A stretch of DNA of 62,600 bases from Pseudolabrys sp. (lineage in GTDB: Bacteria > Pseudomonadota > Alphaproteobacteria > Rhizobiales > Xanthobacteraceae), in NCBI GenBank assembly GCA_030684935.1, contig JAUXXH010000043.1, positions 1-62,600 on the forward strand. Reading direction: 5' to 3'. The position numbers and the translations under genes were made by a program. The notes under the pieces were generated by a model, which did not search any database, was not told where the DNA came from, and saw only the letters and a list, made by a program, of their open reading frames with translations. Positions 34,409-43,090 of this stretch are shown here, piece after piece (the stretch's first letter is position 1; every line of letters starts with the position of its first letter).

Positions 34409-35812
34409 CTATTTCCACTCCCGCACGTCGACGAAGTGCCCGGCGATCGCCGCCGCCGCCGCCATCGCCGGCGACACCAGATGGGTGCGGCCCTTGTAGC
34501 CCTGTCGGCCTTCGAAATTGCGGTTCGAGGTCGAGGCGCAACGCTCTTCCGGCTTCAGCTTGTCCGGATTCATGGCCAGGCACATCGAGCAGCCCGGCTC
34601 GCGCCAGTCGAAACCGGCGGCCTTGAAGATCTTGTCGAGACCTTCGGCTTCCGCCTGCTCCTTCACCAGGCCCGAGCCCGGCACGATCATGGCATAGACA
34701 TTGCCGTTGACGGTCTTGCCTTCGGCGATCTTGGCCGCCGCGCGCAGATCCTCGATGCGGCCGTTGGTGCAGGAGCCGATGAAGACGCGGTCGAGCTTGA
34801 TGTCGGTGATCTTCTCGCCGCCATGCAGGCCCATGTAGGCGAGCGAGCGTTCGGCGGCGACGCGCTTCTTTTCGTCGACGATCTCGGCTGCCACCGGCAC
34901 GCGGCCGGACACCGAAATCACCTGCTCCGGGCTGGTGCCCCAGCTGACGATCGGCGGCAGCTTGGCGGCGTCGAGCCGGATTTCGCGGTCGAAATGCGCG
35001 CCGTCGTCGGAGTGCAGGGTTTCCCAGTAGCGCATCGCCTGGTCCCAGCTGTCGCCCTTCGGCGCCATCGGCCGGTCCTTGAGATAGGCGTAGACCTTCT
35101 CGTCGGGCGCGATGAAGCCGGCCTTGGCGCCGCCTTCGACCGACATGTTGCAGACCGTCATGCGGCCTTCGATCGAGATGTCGCGGATCGCCTCGCCGGC
35201 ATATTCCAGCGCATAGCCGGTGCCGCCGGCGGTGCCGATCTCGCCGATGATGGCGAGGATGATGTCCTTGGCGGTGACGCCGTCCGGCAGTTTGCCGTCG
35301 ACGATCGCGCGCATGTTCTTGGACTTGGTCTGGATCAGCGTCTGCGTCGCCAGCACGTGCTCGACTTCCGACGTGCCGATGCCATAGGCCAGCGCGCCGA
35401 AGGCGCCATGCGTCGCTGTGTGACTGTCGCCGCAGACGATGGTGGTGCCGGGCAAGGTGAAGCCCTGCTCGGGGCCGATGATGTGGACGATGCCCTGGCG
35501 GCGGTCGAACTCGTTGAAATACTGGATGCCGAAATCCTTGGCGTTCTGCGCCAGCGTCGCGATCTGCTCGGCGCTTTCCGGGTCGGGATTGGGCAGCTTG
35601 CGGTCGGAGGTCGGCACGTTGTGATCGACCACGGCCAGCGTCTTTTCCGGCGCATGCACCTTGCGGCCGGCGGTGCGAAGGCCTTCGAACGCCTGCGGCG
35701 AGGTGACTTCGTGCACCAGATGGCGATCGATGTAGATCAACGCGGTGCCGTCGGGCTGTTCGTCGACCAGATGGTCGTCCCACATTTTGTCGTAGAGCGT
35801 GCGCGGTTTCAT
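34409..35812 (-). CDS. leuC: 3-isopropylmalate dehydratase large subunit
   Basis: A 467-residue aconitase-family subunit isomerising isopropylmalate with LeuD. The substrate and cluster regions are visible: [30 protein letters not shown] and [13 protein letters not shown] with the [4Fe-4S] cysteines. The start ATG at 35812 is followed by the standard [13 protein letters not shown] opening. A near-consensus promoter lies about 190 bases upstream, and the leader in between holds a short ORF. Secure. Confidence 0.98.
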   Translation of the reverse strand: MKPRTLYDKMWDDHLVDEQPDGTALIYIDRHLVHEVTSPQAFEGLRTAGRKVHAPEKTLAVVDHNVPTSDRKLPNPDPESAEQIATLAQNAKDFGIQYFNEFDRRQGIVHIIGPEQGFTLPGTTIVCGDSHTATHGAFGALAYGIGTSEVEHVLATQTLIQTKSKNMRAIVDGKLPDGVTAKDIILAIIGEIGTAGGTGYALEYAGEAIRDISIEGRMTVCNMSVEGGAKAGFIAPDEKVYAYLKDRPMAPKGDSWDQAMRYWETLHSDDGAHFDREIRLDAAKLPPIVSWGTSPEQVISVSGRVPVAAEIVDEKKRVAAERSLAYMGLHGGEKITDIKLDRVFIGSCTNGRIEDLRAAAKIAEGKTVNGNVYAMIVPGSGLVKEQAEAEGLDKIFKAAGFDWREPGCSMCLAMNPDKLKPEERCASTSNRNFEGRQGYKGRTHLVSPAMAAAAAIAGHFVDVREWK

Positions 35813-35900
35813 GACTCGATGACCTTGGGTCGGATTTTTAGCGGATGCGGATGAAGGGAAGCGGCTGGCAAGCGTGGATTGTCGCCGGCGGGCGCGCCGG

Positions 35901-35996
35901 TCAAAGTCCCACTTGCACCGACGCCAGCCGGCCGAAGAACCGGGAGGGCAGGCGCTTGTGATCGCTGATGATGATCCGCCGGGCCTTTGAAATCAT
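35901..35996 (-). CDS. Possible leaderless 31-residue leader peptide upstream of leuC
   Basis: An ATG at 35996 opens a 31-codon frame starting [15 protein letters not shown] and ending VQVGL. The ATG begins only six bases after the -10 hexamer TATATA, so transcription would start at or very near the ATG and the message would be leaderless. The peptide is basic and contains three leucines, without the run of leucine codons expected of a classic attenuator. It ends 88 bases before leuC. Translation is unproven. Confidence 0.35.
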   Translation of the reverse strand: MISKARRIIISDHKRLPSRFFGRLASVQVGL

Positions 35997-36002
35997 GGAC
36001 GC

Positions 36003-36031
36003 TATATAGTCGATTGGAATCGTTCCGACAA
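36003..36031 (-). promoter_or_regulatory. Sigma-70 promoter of leuC
   Basis: On the minus strand TTGTCG (36031-36026) and TATATA (36008-36003) are separated by exactly 17 bases. This is the best promoter in the gap between rplS and leuC and implies a leuC leader of roughly 185 bases. Confidence 0.65.
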
Positions 36032-36046
36032 CGCGAACCGGACATG

Positions 36047-36075
36047 CAAAAGGGGCCGCGGATGGCGGCCCCTTG
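36047..36075 (-). terminator. Rho-independent terminator after rplS
   Basis: On the minus strand AAGGGGCCGCC pairs with GCGGCCCCTT, followed by TTTT. It lies 25 bases after the rplS stop and ends the ffh-rpsP-rimM-trmD-rplS transcription unit. Confidence 0.85.
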
Positions 36076-36099
36076 ATGCAGTCGCGGAAATCGGCCGGA

Positions 36100-36522
36100 T
36101 TATTTCGCGGCGGCCGCAGCAGCCTTCTTCTTCGGCGCGGCGTTGGCGGCGTCCGGCCCGGTGTTGCTGGCGGCCTCGGTGATGCGGGCCTTCTTGCCGC
36201 GCAGGGCGCGCAGGTAATACAGCTTGGCGCGACGCACCTTGCCGCGGCGCACAACCTTGATCGAGTCGATCATCGGCGCGTGCAGCGGGAATACGCGCTC
36301 GACGCCTTCGCCGTAGGAGATCTTGCGGACGGTGAAGTTGGCGTTGAGGCCGTGGCCGGCGCGGCCGATGCAGACGCCTTCGTAGGCCTGCACGCGGCTC
36401 TTGTCGCCTTCGACCACCTTGACGTTCACCAGCACGGTGTCGCCGGGGCCGAATTCCGGCATGTCCTTGCCGGCGGACAGTCTTTCGACCTGCTCTTTTT
36501 CGATGGTCTGGATCAGGTTCAT
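36100..36522 (-). CDS. rplS: 50S ribosomal protein L19
   Basis: A 140-residue ribosomal protein at the 30S-50S interface. The body ([31 protein letters not shown], then [22 protein letters not shown]) is standard. A C-terminal tail rich in Ala and Lys ([11 protein letters not shown]) is longer than in E. coli, common in alphaproteobacteria. It is the last gene of the classic rpsP-rimM-trmD-rplS group and is followed by a terminator. Confidence 0.97.
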   Translation of the reverse strand: MNLIQTIEKEQVERLSAGKDMPEFGPGDTVLVNVKVVEGDKSRVQAYEGVCIGRAGHGLNANFTVRKISYGEGVERVFPLHAPMIDSIKVVRRGKVRRAKLYYLRALRGKKARITEAASNTGPDAANAAPKKKAAAAAAK

Positions 36523-36637
36523 GGCGAATTCTCCGTCGGCAGCGCCAGCAACCGGCGCGCGGCTATGCTTGGTCTGAATGGGTTGGCGAGCTTCTAGACG
36601 ATAAAATCGGCCTTGTCACGCCTTCGTCGTCCCCGAT

Positions 36638-36725
36638 GTCATGGCCGGGCTTGTCCCGGCCATGGAGCTTAGGGGGACGCTCTACCCGTATTATCGGGGT
36701 CGCCGGGACAAGCCCGGCGACGACA
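36638..36725. repeat. Family A palindromic mosaic repeat (trmD/rplS junction)
   Basis: TCATGGCCGGGCTTGTCCCGG and mirrored GGGACAAGCCCGGCGACGACA bracket a GAGCTTAGG core. It fills most of the trmD-rplS gap inside a ribosomal protein operon and may adjust rplS expression. Confidence 0.85.
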
Positions 36726-36734
36726 ACCGGAACT

Positions 36735-37430
36735 TTAAGTCCTTTTCCTGGCTAAATACGCCGCCCAGAGGTCGGGCCGGCGCTCCCGGGTCAGCCGTTC
36801 GGCCTCGGCCCGGCGCCATTGCGCCACCTTGGCGTGGTCGCCGGAGGTCAGGATGTCCGGGATCGGCACCCCCTCGAACACCGCCGGGCGGGTATATTGC
36901 GGGTATTCCAGCAGGCCGTCGGCAAAGCTTTCCTCGATTCCGGAGGCTTCCTTGCCCATGACGCCGGGCAACAGCCGGACGCAGGCGTCCAGCAGCGCCA
37001 GCGCCGCCACTTCGCCGCCCGACAGCACGAAATCGCCCAGCGACAACTCCTCAAGGCCGCGCGCCGCGATCAAACGCTCGTCGACGCCCTCGAACCGGCC
37101 GCACAGGATGACCGCGCCGGGCCCCTTCGCCAGCTCGATCACCCGCGGCTGGGCCAATGGCCGACCGCGGGCGCTCATCAGCAGGCGCGGGCGGGGGTCG
37201 GCCGGGATGGCGTCCAGCGCCGCCGCCAGCACGTCGGCCTTCATCACCATGCCGGGTCCGCCGCCGGCCGGGGTGTCGTCGACCGTGCGGTGCCGGTCGG
37301 TGGCGGCGTCGCGGATGTCATGGGCCTCGAGCGACCACAGGCTGGCGCCGAGCGCCTTGCCGGCCAGGCTGATGCCGAGCGGCCCGGGGAACATCTCAGG
37401 GAAGAGGGTCAGCACCGATGCGCGCCACAT
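36735..37430 (-). CDS. trmD: tRNA (guanine37-N1)-methyltransferase
   Basis: A 231-residue SPOUT methyltransferase forming m1G37 in tRNA, needed to prevent frameshifting. The trefoil-knot region with [33 protein letters not shown] and [19 protein letters not shown] is clear, as is the N-terminal [18 protein letters not shown]. It sits between rimM and rplS, with family B and family A repeats in the two junctions. Secure. Confidence 0.97.
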   Translation of the reverse strand: MWRASVLTLFPEMFPGPLGISLAGKALGASLWSLEAHDIRDAATDRHRTVDDTPAGGGPGMVMKADVLAAALDAIPADPRPRLLMSARGRPLAQPRVIELAKGPGAVILCGRFEGVDERLIAARGLEELSLGDFVLSGGEVAALALLDACVRLLPGVMGKEASGIEESFADGLLEYPQYTRPAVFEGVPIPDILTSGDHAKVAQWRRAEAERLTRERRPDLWAAYLARKRT

Positions 37431-37446
37431 GGCTGGCTTCCTTATA

Positions 37447-37569
37447 CCTCCCCCTGCAAGGGGGAGGTCGGCGAGCCTTGGCTCGCCGGGTGGGGGTCGG
37501 GGGATGGGTTCGAGGTGACCCCACCCCGACGCGCTATCGCGCGTCGACCCTCCCCTTTCAGGGGAGGGA
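37447..37569. repeat. Family B palindromic mosaic repeat (rimM/trmD junction)
   Basis: Terminal palindromes CCTCCCCCTGCAAGGGGGAGG and CCCTCCCCTTTCAGGGGAGGG bracket two inner hairpins, GGCGAGCC/GGCTCGCC and GACGCGC/GCGCGTC, next to GGGTGGGGGT and ACCCCACCCC. The copy occupies almost the whole gap between two operon genes. Confidence 0.87.
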
Positions 37570-37577
37570 TAAACAGA

Positions 37578-38150
37578 TCACTCCGTCACCGCCGGCAGCA
37601 CGACCACCATCCGGCCTGCGGCGATGTCGATCTCCGGCACGATCGCCTCGGTGAAGGGCAGCAGCATCGGTTCACCGCCGGCATTCGACTTGATCTCGAC
37701 CAGATCGCCGGCGCCGAAATTAAGGACCGCGCTGACCGTGCCGATCGCAACGCCGTCCGGCGATACCGCGGCAAGCCCGATCAGGTCGGCATGATAATAG
37801 ACGCCGTCCTCGGCCGGCGGCAGCAAAGCGCGATCGATGAAGAGTTCGATGTTGCGCAGCTTCTCGGCCGCTTCGCGGTCGGCGACGCCCTTGAGCCGCA
37901 CCACGAAGTGATCCTTCGCCGCGCGCATGGTCTCGATCTCGAACTGGCGCTTGCCGTCTTCGGTGTGCAGCGGCCCGTAGGTCGCGACCGCCGCCGGATC
38001 CTGCGTGAACGACCACAGCTTCATCTCGCCGCGCACACCGTGCGGTGCGCCGATGCGGGCGATGCAGATTCTATCCGCCGAGGGCGCGGCCGTCGTCGCC
38101 GCAGGCGGCGAGGCGGGTGAGGGGGAAACATCTCGCCTCGGCTTTCGCAT
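37578..38150 (-). CDS. rimM: Ribosome maturation factor RimM
   Basis: A 190-residue factor for 30S assembly that binds S19. The N-terminal domain begins [22 protein letters not shown] and the PRC-barrel half follows ([25 protein letters not shown]). About 28 residues of low complexity ([26 protein letters not shown]) precede the normal start. No start codon exists between the ATG at 38150 and the conserved body, so this extension seems real. The ATG, its GAGGGGG ribosome binding site and the first codons lie in a family B-type repeat. Function secure; the start is odd. Confidence 0.92.
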   Translation of the reverse strand: MRKPRRDVSPSPASPPAATTAAPSADRICIARIGAPHGVRGEMKLWSFTQDPAAVATYGPLHTEDGKRQFEIETMRAAKDHFVVRLKGVADREAAEKLRNIELFIDRALLPPAEDGVYYHADLIGLAAVSPDGVAIGTVSAVLNFGAGDLVEIKSNAGGEPMLLPFTEAIVPEIDIAAGRMVVVLPAVTE

Positions 38151-38220
38151 CAAATTCCCCCTCACCCGGTTTCGGTCGCTTCGCTCCCTCAACCACCCTC
38201 TCCCTCAAGGGGAGAGGGTC
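38111..38220. repeat. Family B-type repeat overlapping the rimM start
   Basis: The end palindrome CCCTCTCCCTCAAGGGGAGAGGG (38198-38220, with one mismatch) and the inverted pair GCGGGTGAGGGGGAAA / ATTCCCCCTCACCCG match the variant copy at 40259. The element covers the rimM start region and most of the rpsP-rimM gap. Confidence 0.75.
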
Positions 38221-38227
38221 AGGGCGA

Positions 38228-38656
38228 TCAGGCTCCGGCTTCGGCCTTGGCGGCCTTGTCGGCCGCGGCCTTCTCGGCGGCCTTGGCGGTGGCGGCGGCC
38301 TTGGCGGCTGCGTCGCTGGCTTCCTTGGCCTTGAGCTTTTCTTCCTTGACGGCCTTGCGCTCCTTGCGCGGGATCGCCTTTTCCGGGTTGTTGCGCTTCT
38401 CGCGCTTGACCACGCCGGCGGCGTCGAGGAAGCGCAGCACGCGATCGGACGGCTGGGCGCCCTTGGTCATCCACTCCTTCACCTTGTCGAAATCGAGCTT
38501 GAGGCGCTCGGTCTTTTCCTTCGGCAGCAGCGGGTTGTAGTAGCCAAGGCGCTCGATGAAACGGCCGTCGCGCGGCGAACGGGAGTCGGCGAGAACGATG
38601 TGATAGAACGGCCGCTTCTTGGTGCCGGCGCGGGCCATGCGGATAACGAGAGACAT
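38228..38656 (-). CDS. rpsP: 30S ribosomal protein S16 with long Ala/Lys tail
   Basis: A 142-residue S16. The conserved body, [43 protein letters not shown], ends near residue 80. It is followed by a tail of about 60 residues rich in Ala, Lys and Glu ([24 protein letters not shown]), longer than in most relatives and probably helical or disordered. It follows ffh by 60 bases. The ribosomal role is secure; the tail has no known function. Confidence 0.97.
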   Translation of the reverse strand: MSLVIRMARAGTKKRPFYHIVLADSRSPRDGRFIERLGYYNPLLPKEKTERLKLDFDKVKEWMTKGAQPSDRVLRFLDAAGVVKREKRNNPEKAIPRKERKAVKEEKLKAKEASDAAAKAAATAKAAEKAAADKAAKAEAGA

Positions 38657-38716
38657 TGTAGTTTCCTTTGTTGCGATGTCGTTTGATCGGTGAAGCGTGT
38701 GATCGGTTGAGCTAGG

Positions 38717-40243
38717 TCATTTCTTCTTTCCGGCGCCGGGCAGGCCGGCCAGTCCGGGAAATTTTCCGAGGTTGGGCATCCCCGGCATGTTCGGCATCGT
38801 CGGCGGCAGTCCGCCGGCGCCGGGCATTCCGGGCAGCTTGCCGCCCGGCATTTTCTTGGCGAGTTCGGCCATCTGTTCCGGCGAGGGCGCGCCGCCGCCG
38901 CCGAAACCCATCATCTGGCCCAGATTGCCCATCATGCCGCGCTTGCCCGAGCCCATGGCCTTCATCATGTCGGCCATGCCGCGGTGCATCTTGAGCAGCT
39001 TGTTGATCTGCTCGGGGCTGGTGCCGGAGCCTTTGGCAATGCGCTTCTTGCGGCTGTTCTTCAAGAGGTCGGGGTTGCGCCGCTCCTGAGGCGTCATCGA
39101 GTCGATGATCGCCATCTGCCGCTTGAGCATCGTGTCGTCGAGGCCGGCACTGGCAATCTGGTTCTTCATCTTGGCGACGCCGGGCATCATGCCCATCAGC
39201 CCGCCGAGGCCGCCCATCGACTGCATCTGCACCAGCTGCTCGCGCAGATCGGACAGATCGAACGCGCCCTTGCGCATGCGCTCGGCGGTGCGGGCGGCCT
39301 TCTCGGCGTCGATATTGGCGGCGGCCTTTTCCACCAGCGCGACGATGTCGCCCATGCCAAGAATGCGGCCGGCGATGCGCGCGGGATCGAACTCTTCCAG
39401 CGCGTCGAGCTTTTCGCCGGTGCCGATCAACTTGATCGGCTTGTTGGTGACGGCGCGCATCGACAGCGCGGCGCCGCCGCGGCCATCGCCGTCGACGCGG
39501 GTCAGCACGATGCCGGTGAGGCCGACGCGCTCGTCGAAGGCGCGGGCAAGATTGACGGCGTCCTGGCCGGTCAGGCTGTCGGCGACCAGCAGCACTTCAT
39601 GCGGATTGGCCGCCTTCTTGACCTCGGCCGCCTCGTTCATCATCTCGTCGTCGAGCGTGGTGCGGCCGGCAGTGTCCAGCATCACCACGTCGTAGCCGCC
39701 GAGCCGGGCGGCCTCGATGGCGCGCCTGGCGATCTGCGGCGGCATCTGGCCGGCCACCACCGGCAGCGTGTCGATGCCGGCCTCGCGGCCGAGCACGGCG
39801 AGCTGCTCCATGGCCGCCGGACGGCGCACGTCGAGCGAGGCCATCAGCACTTTCTTGTTCTGACGGTCGGTGAGGCGGCGCGCGATCTTGGCGCTGGTCG
39901 TGGTTTTGCCCGAGCCCTGCAGACCGACCATCATGATGGCGACCGGCGGCGCGGCGTTAAGGTCGATGCTCTGGCCCTCGGAGCCGAGCATGGCGACCAG
40001 TTGGTCGTGCACGATCTTGACGACCATCTGGCCGGGCGTGACCGACTTCATCACCTCGACGCCGACCGCCTGCTTCTTCACGCCATCGGTGAAGGCGCGC
40101 GCCACGTCGAGCGCCACGTCGGCTTCCAGCAGCGCGCGGCGGACCTCGCGCAGCGCCGCATCGACGTCGGCTTCCGACAGCGCGCCGCGGCGGGTCAGGC
40201 GGTCAAGAATGCCGCCAAGTTTTTCCGACAGTGAGTCGAACAT
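38717..40243 (-). CDS. ffh: Signal recognition particle protein Ffh
   Basis: A 508-residue SRP GTPase that, with 4.5S RNA, brings nascent membrane proteins to FtsY. The N and G domains carry GLQGSGKTTTSAKIA (about 107-121), DTAGR and TRVDGDGRGG. The C-terminal M domain is rich in Met and Gly and ends in a Pro/Gly/Met-rich tail (MPNMPGMPNLGKFPGLAGLPG). The ATG at 40243 starts the standard MFDSLSEKLGGIL. It leads the operon through rpsP, rimM, trmD and rplS. Secure. Confidence 0.98.
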   Translation of the reverse strand: MFDSLSEKLGGILDRLTRRGALSEADVDAALREVRRALLEADVALDVARAFTDGVKKQAVGVEVMKSVTPGQMVVKIVHDQLVAMLGSEGQSIDLNAAPPVAIMMVGLQGSGKTTTSAKIARRLTDRQNKKVLMASLDVRRPAAMEQLAVLGREAGIDTLPVVAGQMPPQIARRAIEAARLGGYDVVMLDTAGRTTLDDEMMNEAAEVKKAANPHEVLLVADSLTGQDAVNLARAFDERVGLTGIVLTRVDGDGRGGAALSMRAVTNKPIKLIGTGEKLDALEEFDPARIAGRILGMGDIVALVEKAAANIDAEKAARTAERMRKGAFDLSDLREQLVQMQSMGGLGGLMGMMPGVAKMKNQIASAGLDDTMLKRQMAIIDSMTPQERRNPDLLKNSRKKRIAKGSGTSPEQINKLLKMHRGMADMMKAMGSGKRGMMGNLGQMMGFGGGGAPSPEQMAELAKKMPGGKLPGMPGAGGLPPTMPNMPGMPNLGKFPGLAGLPGAGKKK

Positions 40244-40258
40244 CAATTTTCTTTCTTC

Positions 40259-40395
40259 ACCTCTCCCCTGGGGAGAGGTCGACCGCGCGAAAGCGCGGGC
40301 GGGTGAGGGGTTACGCCCTCGCGGTCTCAGTTTCCCCCTCACCCGATCCTCAGGCTTCGCCTTCGGATCGACCTCTCCCCAACGGGGAGAGGTGA
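40259..40395. repeat. Family B-type palindromic mosaic repeat upstream of ffh
   Basis: CACCTCTCCCCTGGGGAGAGGT at one end and ACCTCTCCCCAACGGGGAGAGGT at the other enclose GGGTGAGGGG and CCCCTCACCCG arms and a GATCC..GGATC inner hairpin. It lies in the ffh leader between promoter and start codon, so it would be transcribed. Confidence 0.85.
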
Positions 40396-40513
40396 AGAGG
40401 GGCCGCCAAACGACTTAACGCCCGAGGGCGCATTGCGCTGTCGGGCGGTGGCCTCCGGCCTCTCAAGGACCGGGCGGCGAACTGGTCTTCACGTCTCTTG
40501 CGAGAGTGGGCGC

Positions 40514-40542
40514 AACCTAGGGGCGGGTTGCCGCTGAGTCAA
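40514..40542 (-). promoter_or_regulatory. Sigma-70 promoter of the ffh-rpsP-rimM-trmD-rplS operon
   Basis: On the minus strand TTGACT (40542-40537) and TAGGTT (40519-40514) have a 17-base spacer. The 320-base gap between ffh and the SIMPL-domain gene holds this promoter and the repeat at 40259-40395; I see nothing else there. Confidence 0.6.
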
Positions 40543-40563
40543 GATGAAGAAATGTAACCTGAA

Positions 40564-41250
40564 TCAGTGCTTTAGCTCGAAACTGACGGTCACGACCGCG
40601 CGCAGCATCTGCTCGCCCGGCGCGACCGGGACGGCAGCGCGCATGGCCTGCATCGACTGCACCATCGGGCGCACCGGCGGCGCGGCGCCCTCTTCGGTGA
40701 TTGCGACAACCGGGCCGAGGCTGGCGCCGGCGGCCTTGGCATAGAGTTCCGCCTTGCGGCGGGCGTCGGCGACGGCGTCGTCGCGCGCCTGGTCGAGCAG
40801 CTTGGACTGCTCCGAGACGATGAATTCGATGCCGGACATCTCGTTGGCGCCGGCGGCGATGGCGCGGTCGAGGATCGTGGGCAGGCTGTCGATGTCACGG
40901 ATGCGGATGGTGAGCTGGTTGGTGACCTGAAAGCCGAGCAGGCGGGCGGTGCCGCCTTTGTTCGGATCGTATTGCGGTTGCAGCGACAGGCGCGAGGTCT
41001 GCACGTCGCGGTCGGCGATGCCGGCGCCGCGGATGGCGGCCAGCACCGCCGTCATCTGCTTGGCGTTGGCGTCGCTGGCCTCCCGCGCGGTCTTGCCCAG
41101 GCTGCCGACGCCGATGCGGATCACCGCGATGTCGGGCGCGACCGAGACCGTGGCCTCGCCGGTAACCGACACCAGCCTGTCGGCGGCGAGCGCCATAACC
41201 GGCGCGCAGACCACCATCACGGCAAACAACAGGCGAACCATCGTGGCCAT
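40564..41250 (-). CDS. Exported SIMPL-domain (DUF541) protein
   Basis: A 228-residue periplasmic protein with a signal peptide (about 1-23, cut after ALAA). The mature start RLVSVTGEATVSVAPDIAVIRIGV and the later ARRKAELYAKAAGASLGPVVAITE are the SIMPL/DUF541 signature. Family members are linked to oxidative stress or envelope functions, without a known activity. It is followed at 42 bases upstream by another exported-protein gene on the same strand, probably in one operon. Confidence 0.9.
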   Translation of the reverse strand: MATMVRLLFAVMVVCAPVMALAADRLVSVTGEATVSVAPDIAVIRIGVGSLGKTAREASDANAKQMTAVLAAIRGAGIADRDVQTSRLSLQPQYDPNKGGTARLLGFQVTNQLTIRIRDIDSLPTILDRAIAAGANEMSGIEFIVSEQSKLLDQARDDAVADARRKAELYAKAAGASLGPVVAITEEGAAPPVRPMVQSMQAMRAAVPVAPGEQMLRAVVTVSFELKH

Positions 41251-41292
41251 CGTTTTGTCCTCAAAGTGCAGATTGCACCGACCAGCAAACCG

Positions 41293-41928
41293 TTATTTCA
41301 CAGGCACATATACCGTGACGACCATATTCTCGGGGTTCGCCGCCGACGGGTCGGTCGCGTATTCCTCGATGAACATGTCCTTGGCGTCGAGCTGCTTTTC
41401 GTCGAGATGGTTGGTGACCGCCTCGTAGGTGGAGTCCATCGCATCAAAAGAGCCGCGGTGCACGAACTTGAGCGCCCGGCCGGTGGGCGACTGGCCGACG
41501 GCGATATCGCCGGTCGGCGGATTGGCCGGGGCTTCGGCGACCGGCAGGGCCGCCTCGAATGTGAAGCCTTTGTCGTCGGTCTGGGTGTAGACGGTCATGG
41601 CCGGGCCGTTCGGCTTGATGCCCTGCTTGGCGAAATACTGGTTGAGCGACTTGAAAGCGTCGGCCAGCGTGTCGAAAGCGGCCTCCCAGTTGCCCTGGCC
41701 TTTCAGAAAAATGATCGTACGCCCCGGCAGCATGACCTCTTCGCCAAAGGCGTCGCCCGGCTGCAGCGGCTGCGGCGCGGGCGGGCCGGGGATCGGCATC
41801 GTTTCAGCCGGCGCGGTCTCGACCGGGGCGGGCGCCGGCGGCGTCTGCGCCAGCCCCGGTGCGGTGGCGAACGCCAGCGCCAGGGCGGCCAGAAGCGGCG
41901 CCGCAAGGCGTTTCGGCAGGCTGAACAT
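41293..41928 (-). CDS. Exported protein with GyrI-like effector-binding fold
   Basis: A 211-residue protein with a signal peptide (about 1-27) and a Pro/Ala-rich linker. The rest ([33 protein letters not shown], then [17 protein letters not shown] and [10 protein letters not shown]) follows the GyrI-like small-molecule binding domain found in effector-binding modules. A periplasmic GyrI-like protein might bind a hydrophobic ligand; this is inference. It precedes the SIMPL gene and is divergent from dapF. Confidence 0.78.
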   Translation of the reverse strand: MFSLPKRLAAPLLAALALAFATAPGLAQTPPAPAPVETAPAETMPIPGPPAPQPLQPGDAFGEEVMLPGRTIIFLKGQGNWEAAFDTLADAFKSLNQYFAKQGIKPNGPAMTVYTQTDDKGFTFEAALPVAEAPANPPTGDIAVGQSPTGRALKFVHRGSFDAMDSTYEAVTNHLDEKQLDAKDMFIEEYATDPSAANPENMVVTVYVPVK

Positions 41929-42071
41929 CGAGGTACTCCGTCCTATCCGCGCGGCGATCCCGCCGATTCGCGGTTACGCGCGCCACTCTACCATGCGCCA
42001 CTGGCCAATCCGCGCCTATTCGCCATATAAACCGGGCGAAACCCGGGCGGAGGCCCGACAGGGCTGAATTA

Positions 42072-42947
42072 ATGGGCGCGCTCGCCAATCAAGCATTCGT
42101 CAAGATGAACGGCATCGGCAACGAAATCGTCGTCGTCGACCTGCGCCAGCATGCCGCCAAAATCACCGCCGACGAGGCGCGGGCGGCGGCCGGGCCGAAA
42201 GGCGCGCCTTACGATCAACTGATGGCGCTTTATCCGCCGCTGACGCCGGGCACCGATGCCTATATCCGCATCTACAACAATGACGGCTCGGAGGCCGGCG
42301 CCTGCGGCAACGGCATGCGCTGCGTCGCCTCGCTGGTGTCCGACGCCACCGGCAAGAGCGCGCTCACATTCGAGACAAAGGCCGGCATTCTCAATTGCTG
42401 GAAGGGCGAGGACGGCCTGTTCACCGTCGACATGGGCAAGCCGAAATTCGCCTGGAACGAGATTCCGCTGGCCGAGGAATTCCGCGACACCCGCGCCATC
42501 GAACTGCAGATCGGGCCGATCGACAATCCGGTGCTGCATTCGCCGGCGGTGGTGAACATGGGCAATCCGCACGCGGTGTTCTGGGTCGACGACGTCAACG
42601 CCCACGATCTCGCGCGTTTCGGGCCGCTGCTGGAAAATCACCCGATCTTCCCGGAGCGGGCCAACATCACGCTGGCGCATATCGTGTCGCGCGACGCCAT
42701 CACCATCCGCACCTGGGAGCGTGGCGCCGGCCTGACCAAAGCCTGCGGCTCGGCCGCCTGTGCGGCCGCCGTTGCCGCCGCCCGCCTCAAGCGCACCAAC
42801 CGCAAGGTCAAGGTGACGCTGCCGGGCGGCGAACTGACCATCGACTGGCGCGAGCGCGACGACCATGTGCTGATGACCGGGCCGGTGGCGTTCGAGTTCG
42901 CGGGCAAGTTCGATGCGACGTTGTTTGAAAACGTCGCTGCACGGTGA
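42072..42947 (+). CDS. dapF: Diaminopimelate epimerase
   Basis: A 291-residue enzyme converting LL- to meso-diaminopimelate for lysine and peptidoglycan. The two catalytic cysteines are in [10 protein letters not shown] and [25 protein letters not shown] marks the N-terminal half. It is first in the plus-strand group dapF-mtaB-PPOX, with a family B repeat after its stop. Secure. Confidence 0.97.
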   Translation: MGALANQAFVKMNGIGNEIVVVDLRQHAAKITADEARAAAGPKGAPYDQLMALYPPLTPGTDAYIRIYNNDGSEAGACGNGMRCVASLVSDATGKSALTFETKAGILNCWKGEDGLFTVDMGKPKFAWNEIPLAEEFRDTRAIELQIGPIDNPVLHSPAVVNMGNPHAVFWVDDVNAHDLARFGPLLENHPIFPERANITLAHIVSRDAITIRTWERGAGLTKACGSAACAAAVAAARLKRTNRKVKVTLPGGELTIDWRERDDHVLMTGPVAFEFAGKFDATLFENVAAR

Positions 42948-42956
42948 TCTTTCTTC

Positions 42957-43078
42957 ACCTCCCCCTGGAGGGGGGAGGTCGGCGCGCATGGCGCGCCGGG
43001 AGGGGTGAGCTTTCGGAAGGTCACCCCACCCCGATCCTCGCTGCGCTCGGATCGACCCTCCCCTTTCAGGGGAGGGAT
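42957..43078. repeat. Family B palindromic mosaic repeat (dapF/mtaB junction)
   Basis: CACCTCCCCCTGGAGGGGGGAGG and CCCTCCCCTTTCAGGGGAGGG form the ends. Inner hairpins are GGCGCGC/GCGCGCC and GATCC..CGGATC beside GGGTGA and ACCCCACCCC. It fills nearly all of the dapF-mtaB gap. Confidence 0.87.
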
Positions 43079-43090
43079 AAGGAAGAAGAT

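Noticed and set aside
42944..43090. MtaB translated from an upstream start through the family B repeat
   Set aside because: The frame is open, but the ATG at 43091 has its own ribosome binding site and begins the normal protein.
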